A stretch of DNA of 39,492 nucleotides from Myxococcales bacterium (lineage in GTDB: Bacteria > Myxococcota_A > Polyangia > Polyangiales > JAFGIB01). Positions 30,038 through 38,985 of the stretch are shown piece after piece. Where the stretch lies: NCBI GenBank assembly GCA_029880325.1, contig JAOUOP010000069.1, positions 1 through 39,492 of the forward strand. The letters are read 5' to 3'. How positions within the stretch are numbered: position 1 is the first letter of the stretch; each line of letters starts with the position of its first letter. The position numbers and the translations under genes were made by a program. A model generated the notes under the pieces. It saw nothing but the letters and a program-made list of their open reading frames with translations, was not told where the DNA came from and made no database searches.

Positions 30038-30943
30038 ATGGAACCCCAAACCGCAGTGGACGAAAAAACCGGGCGCAAGTTCTTCCTCGAGTATCCCGAA
30101 GACCTGAAGCCGGACGAACGGGTTGTCTTTCTACTGAACCTACACGGCGGCGGCTCCCACGGCGTCTGGCAGCGGAAGTACTTCCCGGCCATCGACTACA
30201 AGGACCGCTATCGCCTGGTGGTCGCGACTCCCTCGGCCGCCACGCGCAAGCCCTTTGCCAGGTGGGTCGACGAAGCCGACGACGAGCACCTGCAGAACAT
30301 CGTCGAGCAGGTCGTCGCCAAGTTTGGTGCCGAGCGCATCGCATCCTTTTGGCTGGTGGGCCACTCCCAGGGCGGCATGACCAGCAACCGGCTGCTCCGA
30401 ACCGACTACTTCGCCGAGCGCGTCGACGGTTGGCTCAGCCTCTCCGGCGGCCGCATCGGCGGTATCGAACTTCCCAAGTCCTTCTTCCCACCTGCCAAAG
30501 ATGGCCAGGCCCCTCCGAGTCGTCCACGCATCCGCGAAGGCGGAGCGCGCCCTGGCGTGGCCAGCGTGCCCGAAGCCGACTTCTCCTTCATCTTCGCCAC
30601 CGGCGAGCACGAAATCGTCAAGCTTCCGGAAGCCTCCCCCTGGGCTGAAAAGTACGCCGCCGGCGCGCGCGTACGACAGCCTGACATCGTCGACGAAGAA
30701 GCCGGACAGGTCTACGACACCACGCGCGCCGGCCGCTCCACCAAGGGCTGGGGCTTCGAGCCAGGCCCCGGAACGGCAGAACTCTACATCTACCCGGGTG
30801 CCCGCGACGGCCGCGTCATCGCCGACGTCGTGCGCCTGAACAAGGGCCACACCGAAGGCCTGGAGCCGCGCATCACCGAGGAGCTGGTGAAGCTGATCGT
30901 CTCGGCGCCGGGCGGCAAGTTGGGCAAGGTGGTCGCGGCGTAG
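30038..30943 (+). CDS. Alpha/beta hydrolase (PHB-depolymerase/LpqC-like esterase)
   Basis: A 301-residue protein. VVFLLNLHGGGSHG gives the oxyanion HGGG, and FWLVGHSQGGMTSNRLL gives the nucleophile Ser in GHSQGG, the wording of polyhydroxybutyrate-depolymerase-like and feruloyl-esterase-like hydrolases. The catalytic Asp is probably in the IYPGARDG region and the His in LNKGHTEGLEP. No signal peptide is present, unlike secreted depolymerases, so a cytosolic esterase is likely. The ATG at 30038 has a good GGAGG site. It stands alone between the M28 fragment and a gap with an inverted repeat. Substrate unknown. Confidence 0.85.
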   Translation: MEPQTAVDEKTGRKFFLEYPEDLKPDERVVFLLNLHGGGSHGVWQRKYFPAIDYKDRYRLVVATPSAATRKPFARWVDEADDEHLQNIVEQVVAKFGAERIASFWLVGHSQGGMTSNRLLRTDYFAERVDGWLSLSGGRIGGIELPKSFFPPAKDGQAPPSRPRIREGGARPGVASVPEADFSFIFATGEHEIVKLPEASPWAEKYAAGARVRQPDIVDEEAGQVYDTTRAGRSTKGWGFEPGPGTAELYIYPGARDGRVIADVVRLNKGHTEGLEPRITEELVKLIVSAPGGKLGKVVAA

Positions 30944-30988
30944 CGACTTCAGCGCGGGCCCGACGGGTAACATCGGCACCCTTTTAGC

Positions 30989-31200
30989 GTCTGGAACGCG
31001 CTCCGAGAGGTCCGTCCCCGCAATCTTGAGCCGCACGCTCGTTCGGGATTCTGCGGGCCAATCAGGACGCCCGACCTCGGCGGTGTCATTTCCGCTGAAC
31101 TGTTGGCGAAATCCTGGCGCTTCACAGAATGGCAGATCCGCGCCGGACCGCGGAGTTGATCACCTTGCCCGACCCGAGGTGCTCAGAGCGCGTTCCAGAC
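30989..31200. repeat. 15-bp perfect inverted repeat enclosing 212 bp
   Basis: gtctggaacgcgctc at 30989-31003 and its exact complement at 31186-31200; three of the next four bases inward also match. The pair encloses gene-free DNA between the esterase and a minus-strand membrane protein gene. No clear target-site duplication flanks it. It could be a small non-autonomous element or part of a structured RNA. Confidence 0.6.
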
Positions 31201-31233
31201 CCCTTCGCGCGCGTCACGCGACGCGGTGGAGAC

Positions 31234-32370
31234 TCAGTTGTCGCTGTCGTCGGTGTTCCCGGCTCCGGGGCTGCCGGCGGCGATGTATTGGTGGCCGAAG
31301 CCGAAGAGGCAAGCGAGGGTGGCGTAGCCGGTGTACATGGACGCGTAACCGAGCTGCTCGAGGTGAGCGATGGCAGCCTCCCTGCCCATGGTCGGGTCGG
31401 CACCGACGCCGGAGAGCATCGCTGCGTAGGCCGTCGCGGAGACGACCGCCAACCCGCTGGTCGAAAGCAGCCAACGACGCGCCCACGGCCTGGGCCGCAG
31501 CCACTGGCGACTGACGTAGTAGATCGTCCAGGGGAAGAGCACGTAGATCGCGTCGCGCACCCGCATGCGCGTGGGCATCTCCGAGATCAGGTGGGTCAGC
31601 AGCGAGATCAAGACGGCCGCGTTCAGCAGGCCCCAGCCGGGTCGCTGGGCGCCGGATTGCCACAGGCTGCGGCCGGGTTCGAGTTCCAGAACCGGCATGC
31701 CCAGGCGGCCAAACTTCGTGTCCATGTCCGGCGGGCGAAAGATGACGCGCTTGACGGGGAGAATCGTGCCGACCTGTCGCGCGATCCAGAGCGCGTGGTG
31801 CACCACCTGAGCCACCGTGCCCGGGTAGTTGAAGCGGTCCACCCAGAAAAAGGCCGAGCGCCGATCATCCGCGATCTCGCAACCGGTGTTGCGGTAGCAC
31901 GTGCTCGAATCGCTTTCGTAGGCCTCTAGCCACCGCGAGTGGGAGCTACTCAGGAGGGATTGCTCGTCGTCGTCGAGGGCACTCTCGAAGCGCAGCTCGA
32001 AGCCAAAGTCGTTGTAGTCGAAGTCGTCGAGAATCGCCGGGTAGCCATCGACTGGGAAGGGGGTCTCGGTCGTGGTCGGCGGTGGGGAGCCGATGAAGCG
32101 CGCCTCGTGGTCGTCACCGACCTCAGCACCCTCCGCTCCCTCGTGGCTCCACAGGATCTCGGCCCCGAGCTCGTCGAGCAGCACGCGGCGCGCTTCGGAG
32201 AAGCGATCGGTGTGGACCTGCAGGGGCAGTAGACATCGTCCGGGTGCACACTCCGGAAACGAGTCGAGGGCCTGTGGGTGCACCGCGCCGGCGTCCAAGA
32301 GGGCTGCGGCAACGCGCCTCGCGGTGTCCTCGGTGATCGGCTCCGGGCAGCGAAAAACCAGGTGCATCAT
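31234..32370 (-). CDS. Hypothetical protein with C-terminal membrane segments
   Basis: A 378-residue protein. The first 230 residues are soluble and acidic, with stretches such as ILDDFDYNDFGFELRFESALDDDEQSLL and Cys pairs near RNTGCE. The last 140 residues hold about four hydrophobic segments (WGLLNAAVLISLLTHLIS, AIYVLFPWTIYYVS, WLLSTSGLAVVSATAYAAML and YASMYTGYATLACLFGFG). ATG at 32370, with a second ATG directly after it. Long for a chance frame and with consistent composition, so I take it as real, but no family is recognised. It shares its strand with the amphi-Trp gene 81 bases upstream. Confidence 0.65.
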   Translation of the reverse strand: MMHLVFRCPEPITEDTARRVAAALLDAGAVHPQALDSFPECAPGRCLLPLQVHTDRFSEARRVLLDELGAEILWSHEGAEGAEVGDDHEARFIGSPPPTTTETPFPVDGYPAILDDFDYNDFGFELRFESALDDDEQSLLSSSHSRWLEAYESDSSTCYRNTGCEIADDRRSAFFWVDRFNYPGTVAQVVHHALWIARQVGTILPVKRVIFRPPDMDTKFGRLGMPVLELEPGRSLWQSGAQRPGWGLLNAAVLISLLTHLISEMPTRMRVRDAIYVLFPWTIYYVSRQWLRPRPWARRWLLSTSGLAVVSATAYAAMLSGVGADPTMGREAAIAHLEQLGYASMYTGYATLACLFGFGHQYIAAGSPGAGNTDDSDN

Positions 32371-32451
32371 GTCGTCGGCTCGGTCGCGGACGCTACCGCG
32401 GGCACGCCGGCGCGATCAGTTCAGCTGCGTCGAGCCGCCCCCTGGCGGCCC

Positions 32452-32685
32452 TCAGTCGAGGGTCCACTTCAGCTGGAACTCGATCTCCTCTTCGCTCGAG
32501 CCTCGCTCGTGCTCGATGTTGATGACCGCGTCCGGAGGCACCGAGACGCGCTCGCCGGCCACTTGAATGCGCAGGCGCTCACCGCGCTCGAGACAGTCCG
32601 CGAGGCGGCGCAGCTTGGCGATGAATTGGCGGCGTGGGTAGTTTTTCTCGATGTCGCGCTTCGTTCGCTTTTTGCGGGTGGCCAT
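32452..32685 (-). CDS. Amphi-Trp domain protein
   Basis: A 77-residue protein matching the small amphi-Trp domain family: a basic N-terminus (MATRKKRTKRDIEKNYPRRQ), a helix with LRRLADCLERGERLRIQVAGERVSVP, then an acidic strand region ending EIEFQLKW with the conserved Trp. Family members are short and of unknown function. The ATG at 32685 has GGAGG five bases upstream, so the longer open frame to 32766 is not used. Confidence 0.85.
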   Translation of the reverse strand: MATRKKRTKRDIEKNYPRRQFIAKLRRLADCLERGERLRIQVAGERVSVPPDAVINIEHERGSSEEEIEFQLKWTLD

Positions 32686-32999
32686 GGCTTCCTCCGGTTG
32701 CAGGGCGGGCAAACGGTAGCGCAGATCGTTGGGTTCGGGGGGCTCGTGTCGCCAAGCACCGAGCACCCCGGACCGGATTCCCCTTCCCGTGACTTCAGGC
32801 TGCGATCCGGGAGAGCTTTGATGCCCCGAGGTCCTCGTGGGAAGACGCTCCCGCGGGAAACTGGCGGGAACTGCGCCGGCTTGGCCCGGAGTCGGTAATC
32901 GAGTTCAACCGGAATCTGCACACGCTCGCCCTCCTCCCGGGCACGGCTCTTCTATCTCTGGGCCTTGGCTGCAACACCCAAGTCAAGACCCAAAGGTTC
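32686..32999. other. Gene-free stretch
   Basis: Between the amphi-Trp gene and the inverted repeat at 33000. One plus-strand frame near 32890-33008 encodes a lipoprotein-signal-like run (HTLALLPGTALLSLGLGC) ending at the edge of the repeat, but it has no start codon. It could be the remnant of an outer-membrane component of the broken RND system. Nothing else is seen. Confidence 0.4.
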
Positions 33000-33119
33000 G
33001 ATTGCTGAGAAGAAAGTCGCGCGCCGTCGCCGGGTGCACTATGGGTGGAGGTCGGCAAGCACTATGGCCACTGTAGCTGGTCGGCTGTTACGGTGGACTC
33101 GACTTTCTTCTCAGCAATC
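33000..33119. repeat. 20-bp perfect inverted repeat next to the RND fragment
   Basis: gattgctgagaagaaagtcg at 33000-33019 and its exact complement at 33100-33119, with 80 bases between, which include the direct repeat gcactatgg. The right arm ends exactly where RND-pump coding sequence resumes, so this looks like a small mobile element or an excision scar that marks the break in that gene. No target-site duplication was found. Confidence 0.7.
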
Positions 33120-33557
33120 AGATACGAGTACCTTCCCTACGCGCCAGCCCTGTCCCTTGCCGGAGGCGTGGTCGGGGTCTTTCTGGGAGGCGGAGTGCTC
33201 TCGATCGCCAGCATCATCGGCTTCATCACGCTGTTCGGCATCGCCACACGCAACGGCATCCTGCTGGCGGTGCGAACACGGGACCTGGAGCTGCAGGGCG
33301 TGGAGCGAATCGAGGCGGTGGCCCAGAGCGCCCGCGAGCGCCCATCTCCCATCCCGATGACCGCCGTGACCGTCGGCCTGGGGCTATTCCCGCTGGCTTT
33401 GGCTCTCGACCAACCAGGCAGCGAGATCCAGGCGCCGATGGCCCTCGTCATCCTGACCGGCCTCACGTCCTCGACCCTGCTCAACATGGTCGTGGTACCC
33501 GCTCTCATCGCCCGCGGGGGCGGCACGTCCAGGCCCACGGAGACCACCATCCCATGA
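33120..33557 (+). pseudogene. C-terminal fragment of an RND efflux pump (CusA/AcrB type)
   Basis: About 145 residues that match the end of heavy-metal or multidrug RND pumps: ALSLAGGVVGVFLGGGVLSIASIIGFITLFGIATRNGILL, then ERPSPIPMTAVTVGLGLFPLAL and LTSSTLLNMVVVPAL, which are the last four membrane helices. Full pumps are over 1000 residues, so about 85 percent is missing. The frame runs on upstream to a GTG at 33045 through the inverted repeat, but that part does not look like RND sequence. The stop overlaps the start of the DMT gene (ATGA), showing the two were once co-transcribed. Confidence 0.85.
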
Positions 33558-34606
33558 GTGCAAAGCAAGGCCCCCCGCGCGACGGCGGCCCCATCCTGTG
33601 GTGCATCCTGGCGGCCGCATTCTTCGGCGCCTCGACGCCCGCGTCCAAGGCGCTGCTGCAAGTCTTTGGACCGCTTCGCCTCTCGGGCATCCTCTACCTG
33701 GGCGCCGCACTGGCCGTGGCGCCCTGGGCCCTGCGTGGCGCCTTGGCACTTCGTAGCGCGGGCCGAAGCAACATGCTGTCGTTGGCGGGCGCAGTCCTGT
33801 TCGGGGGCATCCTCGGTCCAGTGCTCCTGCTACGGGGACTCTCGGTCGCGCCTGCGGCCTCGGTATCCCTCTGGCTCAACCTGGAGACCGTGGCGACCGC
33901 GCTGCTGGCCGGCATGTTTTTCCGCGAGCACCCGGGCCCGCGAACCTGGGGCGCCGTCGCACTGGTCGTCGCCGCAAGCGCGCTGCTCTCACCCGGCACC
34001 GGCGGCGGGCTTGCGGCCGTGACATGGGTCGGCCTCGCGTGCATCGCCTGGGGTCTCGACAACAACCTCACCTCGATCATCGACCGCTTCAGCCCCGCAC
34101 AGGTAACTTTTGCGAAGGGCATCGCAGCGGGAAGCGTAAACCTAACCCTGGGTCATTGGCTGGAACCGGGTTCGACCCCGGGCGCGGCGGTGGCAGCCGG
34201 ACTCGGCGTCGGTGCGCTCGGCTACGGAGTGTCGCTGCTGCTCTACATCGCCGGTGCCCAGCACCTCGGCGCCACCCGCTCCCAACTCATCTTCTCCACC
34301 GCGCCGGCCTGGGGACTGGGGCTCTCGTGGCTCGTGCTCGGCGAAGCGATGCGGCCAGTGGAAGCTGCGGCCGCAGCGTTGATGGCCATCGCCATCTGGC
34401 TTTGGCATCGCGAACACCACACCCACAGCCACCGGCACCACGAGGTCACCCACCAGCACCTGCACCGCCACGACGACGGCCACCATGACCACGAACACGC
34501 CGAAGGCACCGCGCCTGCCGAATGGCACTCCCACGAGCACACCCACGCGCCCGTAGAGCACACCCACCCGCACCGCCCCGACCTGCATCACCGCCACGAT
34601 CACTGA
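33554..34606 (+). CDS. EamA/DMT-family transporter with His-rich C-terminal tail
   Basis: A 350-residue membrane protein. About ten helices in two EamA repeats occupy residues 12-285 (FFGASTPASKALL at the start of the first; WGLDNNLTSIIDRFSP and GLGLSWLVLGEAMRPVEAAAAALM in the second). The last 66 residues form a cytosolic tail with 26 His, in HxH and HH patterns with Asp/Glu, which should bind Zn, Ni, Co or Cu. The start overlaps the stop of the RND fragment (ATGA). A similar His-rich tail is known in some metal exporters, so a metal-responsive or metal-moving role is likely. With its upstream operon partner broken, it now lacks an obvious promoter. Confidence 0.87.
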   Translation: MSAKQGPPRDGGPILWCILAAAFFGASTPASKALLQVFGPLRLSGILYLGAALAVAPWALRGALALRSAGRSNMLSLAGAVLFGGILGPVLLLRGLSVAPAASVSLWLNLETVATALLAGMFFREHPGPRTWGAVALVVAASALLSPGTGGGLAAVTWVGLACIAWGLDNNLTSIIDRFSPAQVTFAKGIAAGSVNLTLGHWLEPGSTPGAAVAAGLGVGALGYGVSLLLYIAGAQHLGATRSQLIFSTAPAWGLGLSWLVLGEAMRPVEAAAAALMAIAIWLWHREHHTHSHRHHEVTHQHLHRHDDGHHDHEHAEGTAPAEWHSHEHTHAPVEHTHPHRPDLHHRHDH

Positions 34607-34715
34607 AGTCGGGGCCGGGCGTACTCGAGGTGGGCGAGGGATAGCCCGCCCCGCCGCAGGCGCACCGCGGTGCCCTACCTGGCTTTTTCGTTTCTGGGAC
34701 CCTATCTACAGATCT

Positions 34716-35435
34716 GTGGCGGTTTTCAGCTTTCACCTGGCGGAGACGCGAATCTCGACTACGGCACGAATGCTATGGCGGCCGCCGCGCCCAGCGGTGG
34801 TGCCCGGCTTGCGCCACGCCGAGTGCATGACCCGAATGACGCTCGGTGCGCCGGTGCTGTCGCCCGCCCGACTTCAGCTTCGACGCCCGGCGATGTTCGC
34901 GGTCTGGGAAGACGAGGCCGCGCTCGACCGGTTCCTGGCCAGCACACCCTTGGGCCGCGTCTTGGCCGGGGGATGGCACGAGCGATTGGAACTCGTGCGC
35001 CGATGGGGCCATCTCGAGGCGCTGGACGGGTTTGCCGAAGCGGTCGATGGACTCGGGCCGTCGGACCCTGTGGTTGCGGTCACGGTCGCCCGCATGCGGA
35101 TCCTTCAAGTGCCTCGCTTCATCCACTGGGGCAGGCCGGTGGAGGCACTCGTGCGCGACCACCCCGGTGCGACCCTGGCCATGGCGGCGATGCGACTGCC
35201 TCGGACGGTCTCGACCTTCACCATCTGGAGGTCGAAACGCGACATGCTCGACATGGTTCAGGGGCACAGCGACGTGCCCCAGCCCCGGCGTCACGCCGAA
35301 GCGATGCTCGAAAGAAACCGCAAGGACTTTCACTTTGAGTTCACCACCCTGCGGTTCCGGCCGCTCTCGGAGCACGGGCAGTGGGAAGGCCGCAGAGCGA
35401 TCGTTCCCACCGCGAAAACTCTCAGCAACGCCTGA
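34716..35435 (+). CDS. CrtA-like (spheroidene monooxygenase-like) protein
   Basis: A 239-residue protein whose layout matches the spheroidene-monooxygenase-like family: an N-terminal VFSFHLAE strand, FAVWEDEAALDRFLASTPLG, RMRILQVPRFIHW, then the family end FTIWRSKRDMLDMVQG...RRHAEAMLERNRKDFHFEFTTLRFRPLSEHGQWEGR. CrtA inserts a keto group into carotenoids, but most bacterial members outside phototrophs have no known substrate. No carotenoid genes lie nearby. The start is GTG at 34716, just before the first conserved strand; no strong ribosome site is visible. The 3' end overlaps the convergent gene by 14 bases. Confidence 0.75.
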   Translation: MAVFSFHLAETRISTTARMLWRPPRPAVVPGLRHAECMTRMTLGAPVLSPARLQLRRPAMFAVWEDEAALDRFLASTPLGRVLAGGWHERLELVRRWGHLEALDGFAEAVDGLGPSDPVVAVTVARMRILQVPRFIHWGRPVEALVRDHPGATLAMAAMRLPRTVSTFTIWRSKRDMLDMVQGHSDVPQPRRHAEAMLERNRKDFHFEFTTLRFRPLSEHGQWEGRRAIVPTAKTLSNA

Positions 35436-36300
35436 GATGGTAGTGAAGGGTCAGCACCGGAAGGCCCCAGAACCGGACCTCGTGCTCACAGCGAAGCTCA
35501 CCGTCCGGATCCACGAACACGCGCAGATACTCCACCAAAGTGCGGACACGCCAAACCCGCACGGTATCCTCGTCGAGCTTGTCCAGGCGGTAGAATCCGG
35601 GATCACCGAAGCGCGTGCCCTGGGACAGCAGCTCGAGCTGCCCCTGCCCATTGACCGCGGGCCGAAGAAAAACGGTCGCATTTCCGCCAGGCATCGGGAA
35701 GACCGCCTTGACGACGGGAGACCGACAGCCGGGAATCCGGTCGGTCATGTAAAAGCCCGTGTAGATCACCCGTTCACCATCGGTGTGCCGCCGTGACCAG
35801 CCCGTGTAGCGCGTCCTTCCCCCGCCATCCCGCAGCAACACGATCTCGCTCTTCATGGCGGCGGCGGACTCCAGCGCATCGACGGGAAAAGTGAGTTGAT
35901 TGACCCGGCGGCTGATCGTCGTGACCAGCAGCCACACTCCCACATTGAGAGGCAAAAAACTGCGGGCGCGCGCATCCAGCTCATAGCGCGCAGTGTTCTC
36001 GTAGAAGTCTCGCACGCGGTCATCGACGCAGGCCGGATCGAAGTCCGGGCCCCGCAATACCTCGAGACTCGAGAGCAGACCGCCCTCGCGGGAGTCCCGG
36101 ATCACCTCGAGCCCTTCGCGCTGGGCCAACTCGGCGTAGGGTCGGTCACCGATGTAGTCACTCCCGATCGGCCCCGCGAGCCAAGGCGCATCCTGCAGCC
36201 GGACGACGCAACCGAAAAGCCGTATCAGAGCGTAGATGATGCGCTCGCCGACGGCGCCGACGAGGCGTGCGACCCACGGCAGTCGGGAGGGCTCGTGCAT
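35422..36300 (-). CDS. Hypothetical protein
   Basis: A 292-residue protein with an N-terminal hydrophobic stretch (LVGAVGERIIYALIRLFGCVV) and a soluble remainder. Visible features are RVRDFYENTARYELDARA, a second hydrophobic run (LNVGVWLLVTTISRRVNQLTFP), RYTGWSRRHTDGERVIYTGFYM and a beta-rich end. ATG at 36300. High GC at third positions and its length make it a real gene. I recognise no family with confidence; it may be membrane-associated. Convergent with the CrtA-like gene and followed upstream by Pnkp on the same strand, 138 bases away. Confidence 0.65.
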   Translation of the reverse strand: MHEPSRLPWVARLVGAVGERIIYALIRLFGCVVRLQDAPWLAGPIGSDYIGDRPYAELAQREGLEVIRDSREGGLLSSLEVLRGPDFDPACVDDRVRDFYENTARYELDARARSFLPLNVGVWLLVTTISRRVNQLTFPVDALESAAAMKSEIVLLRDGGGRTRYTGWSRRHTDGERVIYTGFYMTDRIPGCRSPVVKAVFPMPGGNATVFLRPAVNGQGQLELLSQGTRFGDPGFYRLDKLDEDTVRVWRVRTLVEYLRVFVDPDGELRCEHEVRFWGLPVLTLHYHLRRC

Positions 36301-36438
36301 GCTGGCCGAGGCTACCGCAATCGGGTCGCATGGTGTCCGTCACGCACGGGCACCACTACCGGCGAGCCAAGACCATCATCACCTGACCGGGAGAGCAAGG
36401 CATCGCTCTCATCTGCTGCCTGCTCCTGCCATGTGACC

Positions 36439-38985
36439 CTACAGCCGCGGGTCCACCGGCTCACTCTCCAGCGCAAGCACCCCAAAGACGCATTCGTGCA
36501 CCCGATGCAGCTGTTCGCCCTCCACAAAGCGCTGAAGGCCTTCAAGGCCGAGCGCGAACTCCTGCAACGCCAGGGCGCGCTTGCGACCGAGGCCGCGGGC
36601 GCGCAGACGTTCCAGGTTCTCGGGCGCGGTGTATTCCGGGCCGTAGATGATGCGCAGGTACTCGGGGCCCCGGCACTTGACCGCAGGCTGGACGAGGCCG
36701 CGCTTGCCGCGGACGACGAACTGGCGCGGCTTGACCACCATGCCCTCGCCCCCCTCGGAGGTCAGCTGTTGCCACCAAGCGGTGCCCTCGGCCTGGCTGT
36801 CGGGGCTGTTGACGTCGATGGTCTTGAAGGGCGTGGCGCGGAATAGCTCCGGGTCGACCACCGCCAAGCGCGCCAGCTTCTCCATGTGCCAGACGTGGTC
36901 ACGGTCCACGAACACGCACCCCCCGGCGGCGAGCAGATGAAAGGGCGCAAGCTTGAAGTCCGACAGCGATGCCACTGGCCAGCAGTACTGCCGATAGGCT
37001 GCGGTGAAGGACTTCGCCATCTCGAGCTTTTCGCGGTAGCGCATCAACAGGTCATCCGCGGCCGCATCGCGGCGCGCAGTGCGCTCCAGCATAGCCACGG
37101 CATCGGCCAAGGACGCTCGGGATGCGGAACCGACGGCTGCGTACTGCGTGCGAAGCAGCTCCTGGGCCTTCGCAGGCCAGGGCATGAATTCGGCGTCCAA
37201 GCACAGCCAATCGGCTTTCAATTCATCCCACAGACCGACCTTCCCGATGGCCTCCGCCGTGTGTGACAGCAGCTCGGCTTCGAGCAGAGCGTCGGAGAAG
37301 AAAGGGCGTCCCGTGCGCGTGTACACGACGCCGATCCGACCATCCGCCGAACCAAAGCGCGCCTGGGCCACTGCCGCATTGCGAGTGACAACGACGACCG
37401 CGCGCGAGCCCATGTGCTTCTCCTCGCACACGACCTCGGACACGCCCTGGCTGCGGTAATACTCGAACGCCTCGCCGGGATGCTCGAGGAGGGGTCCGTC
37501 CTTGACCGTCGAGGTCGGGGACATGGTCGGTGGAAGGTAGATCAGCCAGCGCGGATCGACCGCGAAGCGGCTCATCACCTCAAGAGCAGCCGCGGCATGT
37601 TCCTCGCGAATCCTCACCGCGCGGGAGTCACGGGTGACGACGACTCGCTTGCCGCATACGTCCTCGATGTCGAGCAGATCGCCGTACGGGCGCGGCTCGA
37701 GCGGCGCTGGCTGCTCACCCTGTGCGCGCAGCGGCTTGATCGGCTCGTAGTACATCCTCTTGGCGGGGACCGACAGCAGTTCGCGCTCGGGGTACCGCAG
37801 GGCACTCAAGGCGCCGCCGAAGACGCACCCCGTATCGATGCAGATCGTGCGGTTGACCCACGTGGCCTCCACAACCGGCGTGTGACCGTACACGACCAGC
37901 GCCTTGCCGCGGTACTCCGACGCCCAGTCGTGGCGTACGGGCAGCCCATATTCGTCCGTCTCGCCGCTGGTGTCGCCGTACAGGGCGAACTCTCGCACTC
38001 GAGCCGAAGCGCGCCCCTGGTAGGTCTCCTTCAACCCCGCATGGGCGACGACGAGCCTGCCCTCGTCGAAGACAAAGTGGCTGATGAGGCCATCGAGAAA
38101 GCCGAGAACCTCAGCACGAAACGCTTCTGACTCGGCCTCGAGTTGCTCCACGGACTGGGCCAGACCGTGGGTGAGGCGTACGTTCTTGCCACGAAGCTTG
38201 CGCAGAAGCTTGGCCTCGTGGTTTCCAATGATGCACAAGGCGCTACCCGCCTTGACCATGTCCATCGCCGTGCGCAGCACGCGCGTGACGCCCGGCCCGC
38301 GGTCCGCCAGATCACCCACGAAAACGACGCGTCGGGCCTCGGGGTGCCGATGTACGCCAGCGTCCTCGCGGATGTAGCCAAGCTCGGAAAGCAACTCCTC
38401 GAGCTCATCGGCGCAGCCGTGCACGTCGCCGATCACATCGAAGGGCCCCTGCTCGTGCTTGCGGTTATTCCAGAGCGGCTCGCGCAGGATCTCCGCCCCG
38501 TCGATCTCCTCGACAGAATCGAGCACATGAATGCGGCGAAAACCCTCGCGCTTGAGGCTCTTGAGACTTCGCTTCAGATCCTGGCAATGCTTGCGGACCA
38601 CGTGCAAGCCGAAGTCGCGGTCCGGGCGCGCCTTCGTTCGCTCCTCGCAGACCTCCCGCGGCGGATTCAGAACGATCGCGACCGGCAGGACATCCAACTC
38701 CCGGGCCAGGCTCACGATCGGCTGCCGTGCCTCGCGCTGCACATTGGTCGCGTCGATCACGGTCAAAAGGCCGCGCTCCAGACGCTTGCGCGCGATGTAG
38801 TACAGGACGTCGAAGGCGTCCTTGGTCGCCTCCATATCATTTTCGTCATCGGAGACAAGCCCGCGTGCGTAGTCAGACGACAACACTTCGGTCTCCTTGA
38901 AATGCCTGCCCGCGAAGGTGCTCTTGCCGCTACCGGAGGCACCGACGAGCGCGATCAACGAAAGTTCGGGAACCGCCAGCTTCAC
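36439..38985 (-). CDS. Polynucleotide kinase-phosphatase-ligase (bacterial Pnkp)
   Basis: An 848-residue three-domain RNA repair enzyme. The N-terminal kinase has Walker A GASGSGKST (15-23) and TVIDATN. The central metallophosphoesterase domain has GDVHGC (from 186), GDLADRGP, GNHE, VAHAG and GHTP. The C-terminal adenylyltransferase has KHMG (Lys523, the nucleotide-accepting Lys) and GEGMVVKP. With Hen1 it repairs RNAs cut by ribotoxins: it heals both ends, Hen1 adds a 2'-O-methyl group at the break, and the ligase seals it. The length fits Pnkp of about 850-870 residues. The GTG at 38985 overlaps the TGA of hen1 (GTGA), so Pnkp translation was coupled to hen1, which is now broken upstream. 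The longer open frame to 39117 is not used. Confidence 0.92.
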   Translation of the reverse strand: MKLAVPELSLIALVGASGSGKSTFAGRHFKETEVLSSDYARGLVSDDENDMEATKDAFDVLYYIARKRLERGLLTVIDATNVQREARQPIVSLARELDVLPVAIVLNPPREVCEERTKARPDRDFGLHVVRKHCQDLKRSLKSLKREGFRRIHVLDSVEEIDGAEILREPLWNNRKHEQGPFDVIGDVHGCADELEELLSELGYIREDAGVHRHPEARRVVFVGDLADRGPGVTRVLRTAMDMVKAGSALCIIGNHEAKLLRKLRGKNVRLTHGLAQSVEQLEAESEAFRAEVLGFLDGLISHFVFDEGRLVVAHAGLKETYQGRASARVREFALYGDTSGETDEYGLPVRHDWASEYRGKALVVYGHTPVVEATWVNRTICIDTGCVFGGALSALRYPERELLSVPAKRMYYEPIKPLRAQGEQPAPLEPRPYGDLLDIEDVCGKRVVVTRDSRAVRIREEHAAAALEVMSRFAVDPRWLIYLPPTMSPTSTVKDGPLLEHPGEAFEYYRSQGVSEVVCEEKHMGSRAVVVVTRNAAVAQARFGSADGRIGVVYTRTGRPFFSDALLEAELLSHTAEAIGKVGLWDELKADWLCLDAEFMPWPAKAQELLRTQYAAVGSASRASLADAVAMLERTARRDAAADDLLMRYREKLEMAKSFTAAYRQYCWPVASLSDFKLAPFHLLAAGGCVFVDRDHVWHMEKLARLAVVDPELFRATPFKTIDVNSPDSQAEGTAWWQQLTSEGGEGMVVKPRQFVVRGKRGLVQPAVKCRGPEYLRIIYGPEYTAPENLERLRARGLGRKRALALQEFALGLEGLQRFVEGEQLHRVHECVFGVLALESEPVDPRL

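Noticed and set aside
32890..33008. Small lipoprotein gene (HTLALLPGTALLSLGLGC)
   Set aside because: There is no ATG, GTG or TTG in frame, and the frame ends 20 or so residues later inside the inverted repeat; at most a remnant.
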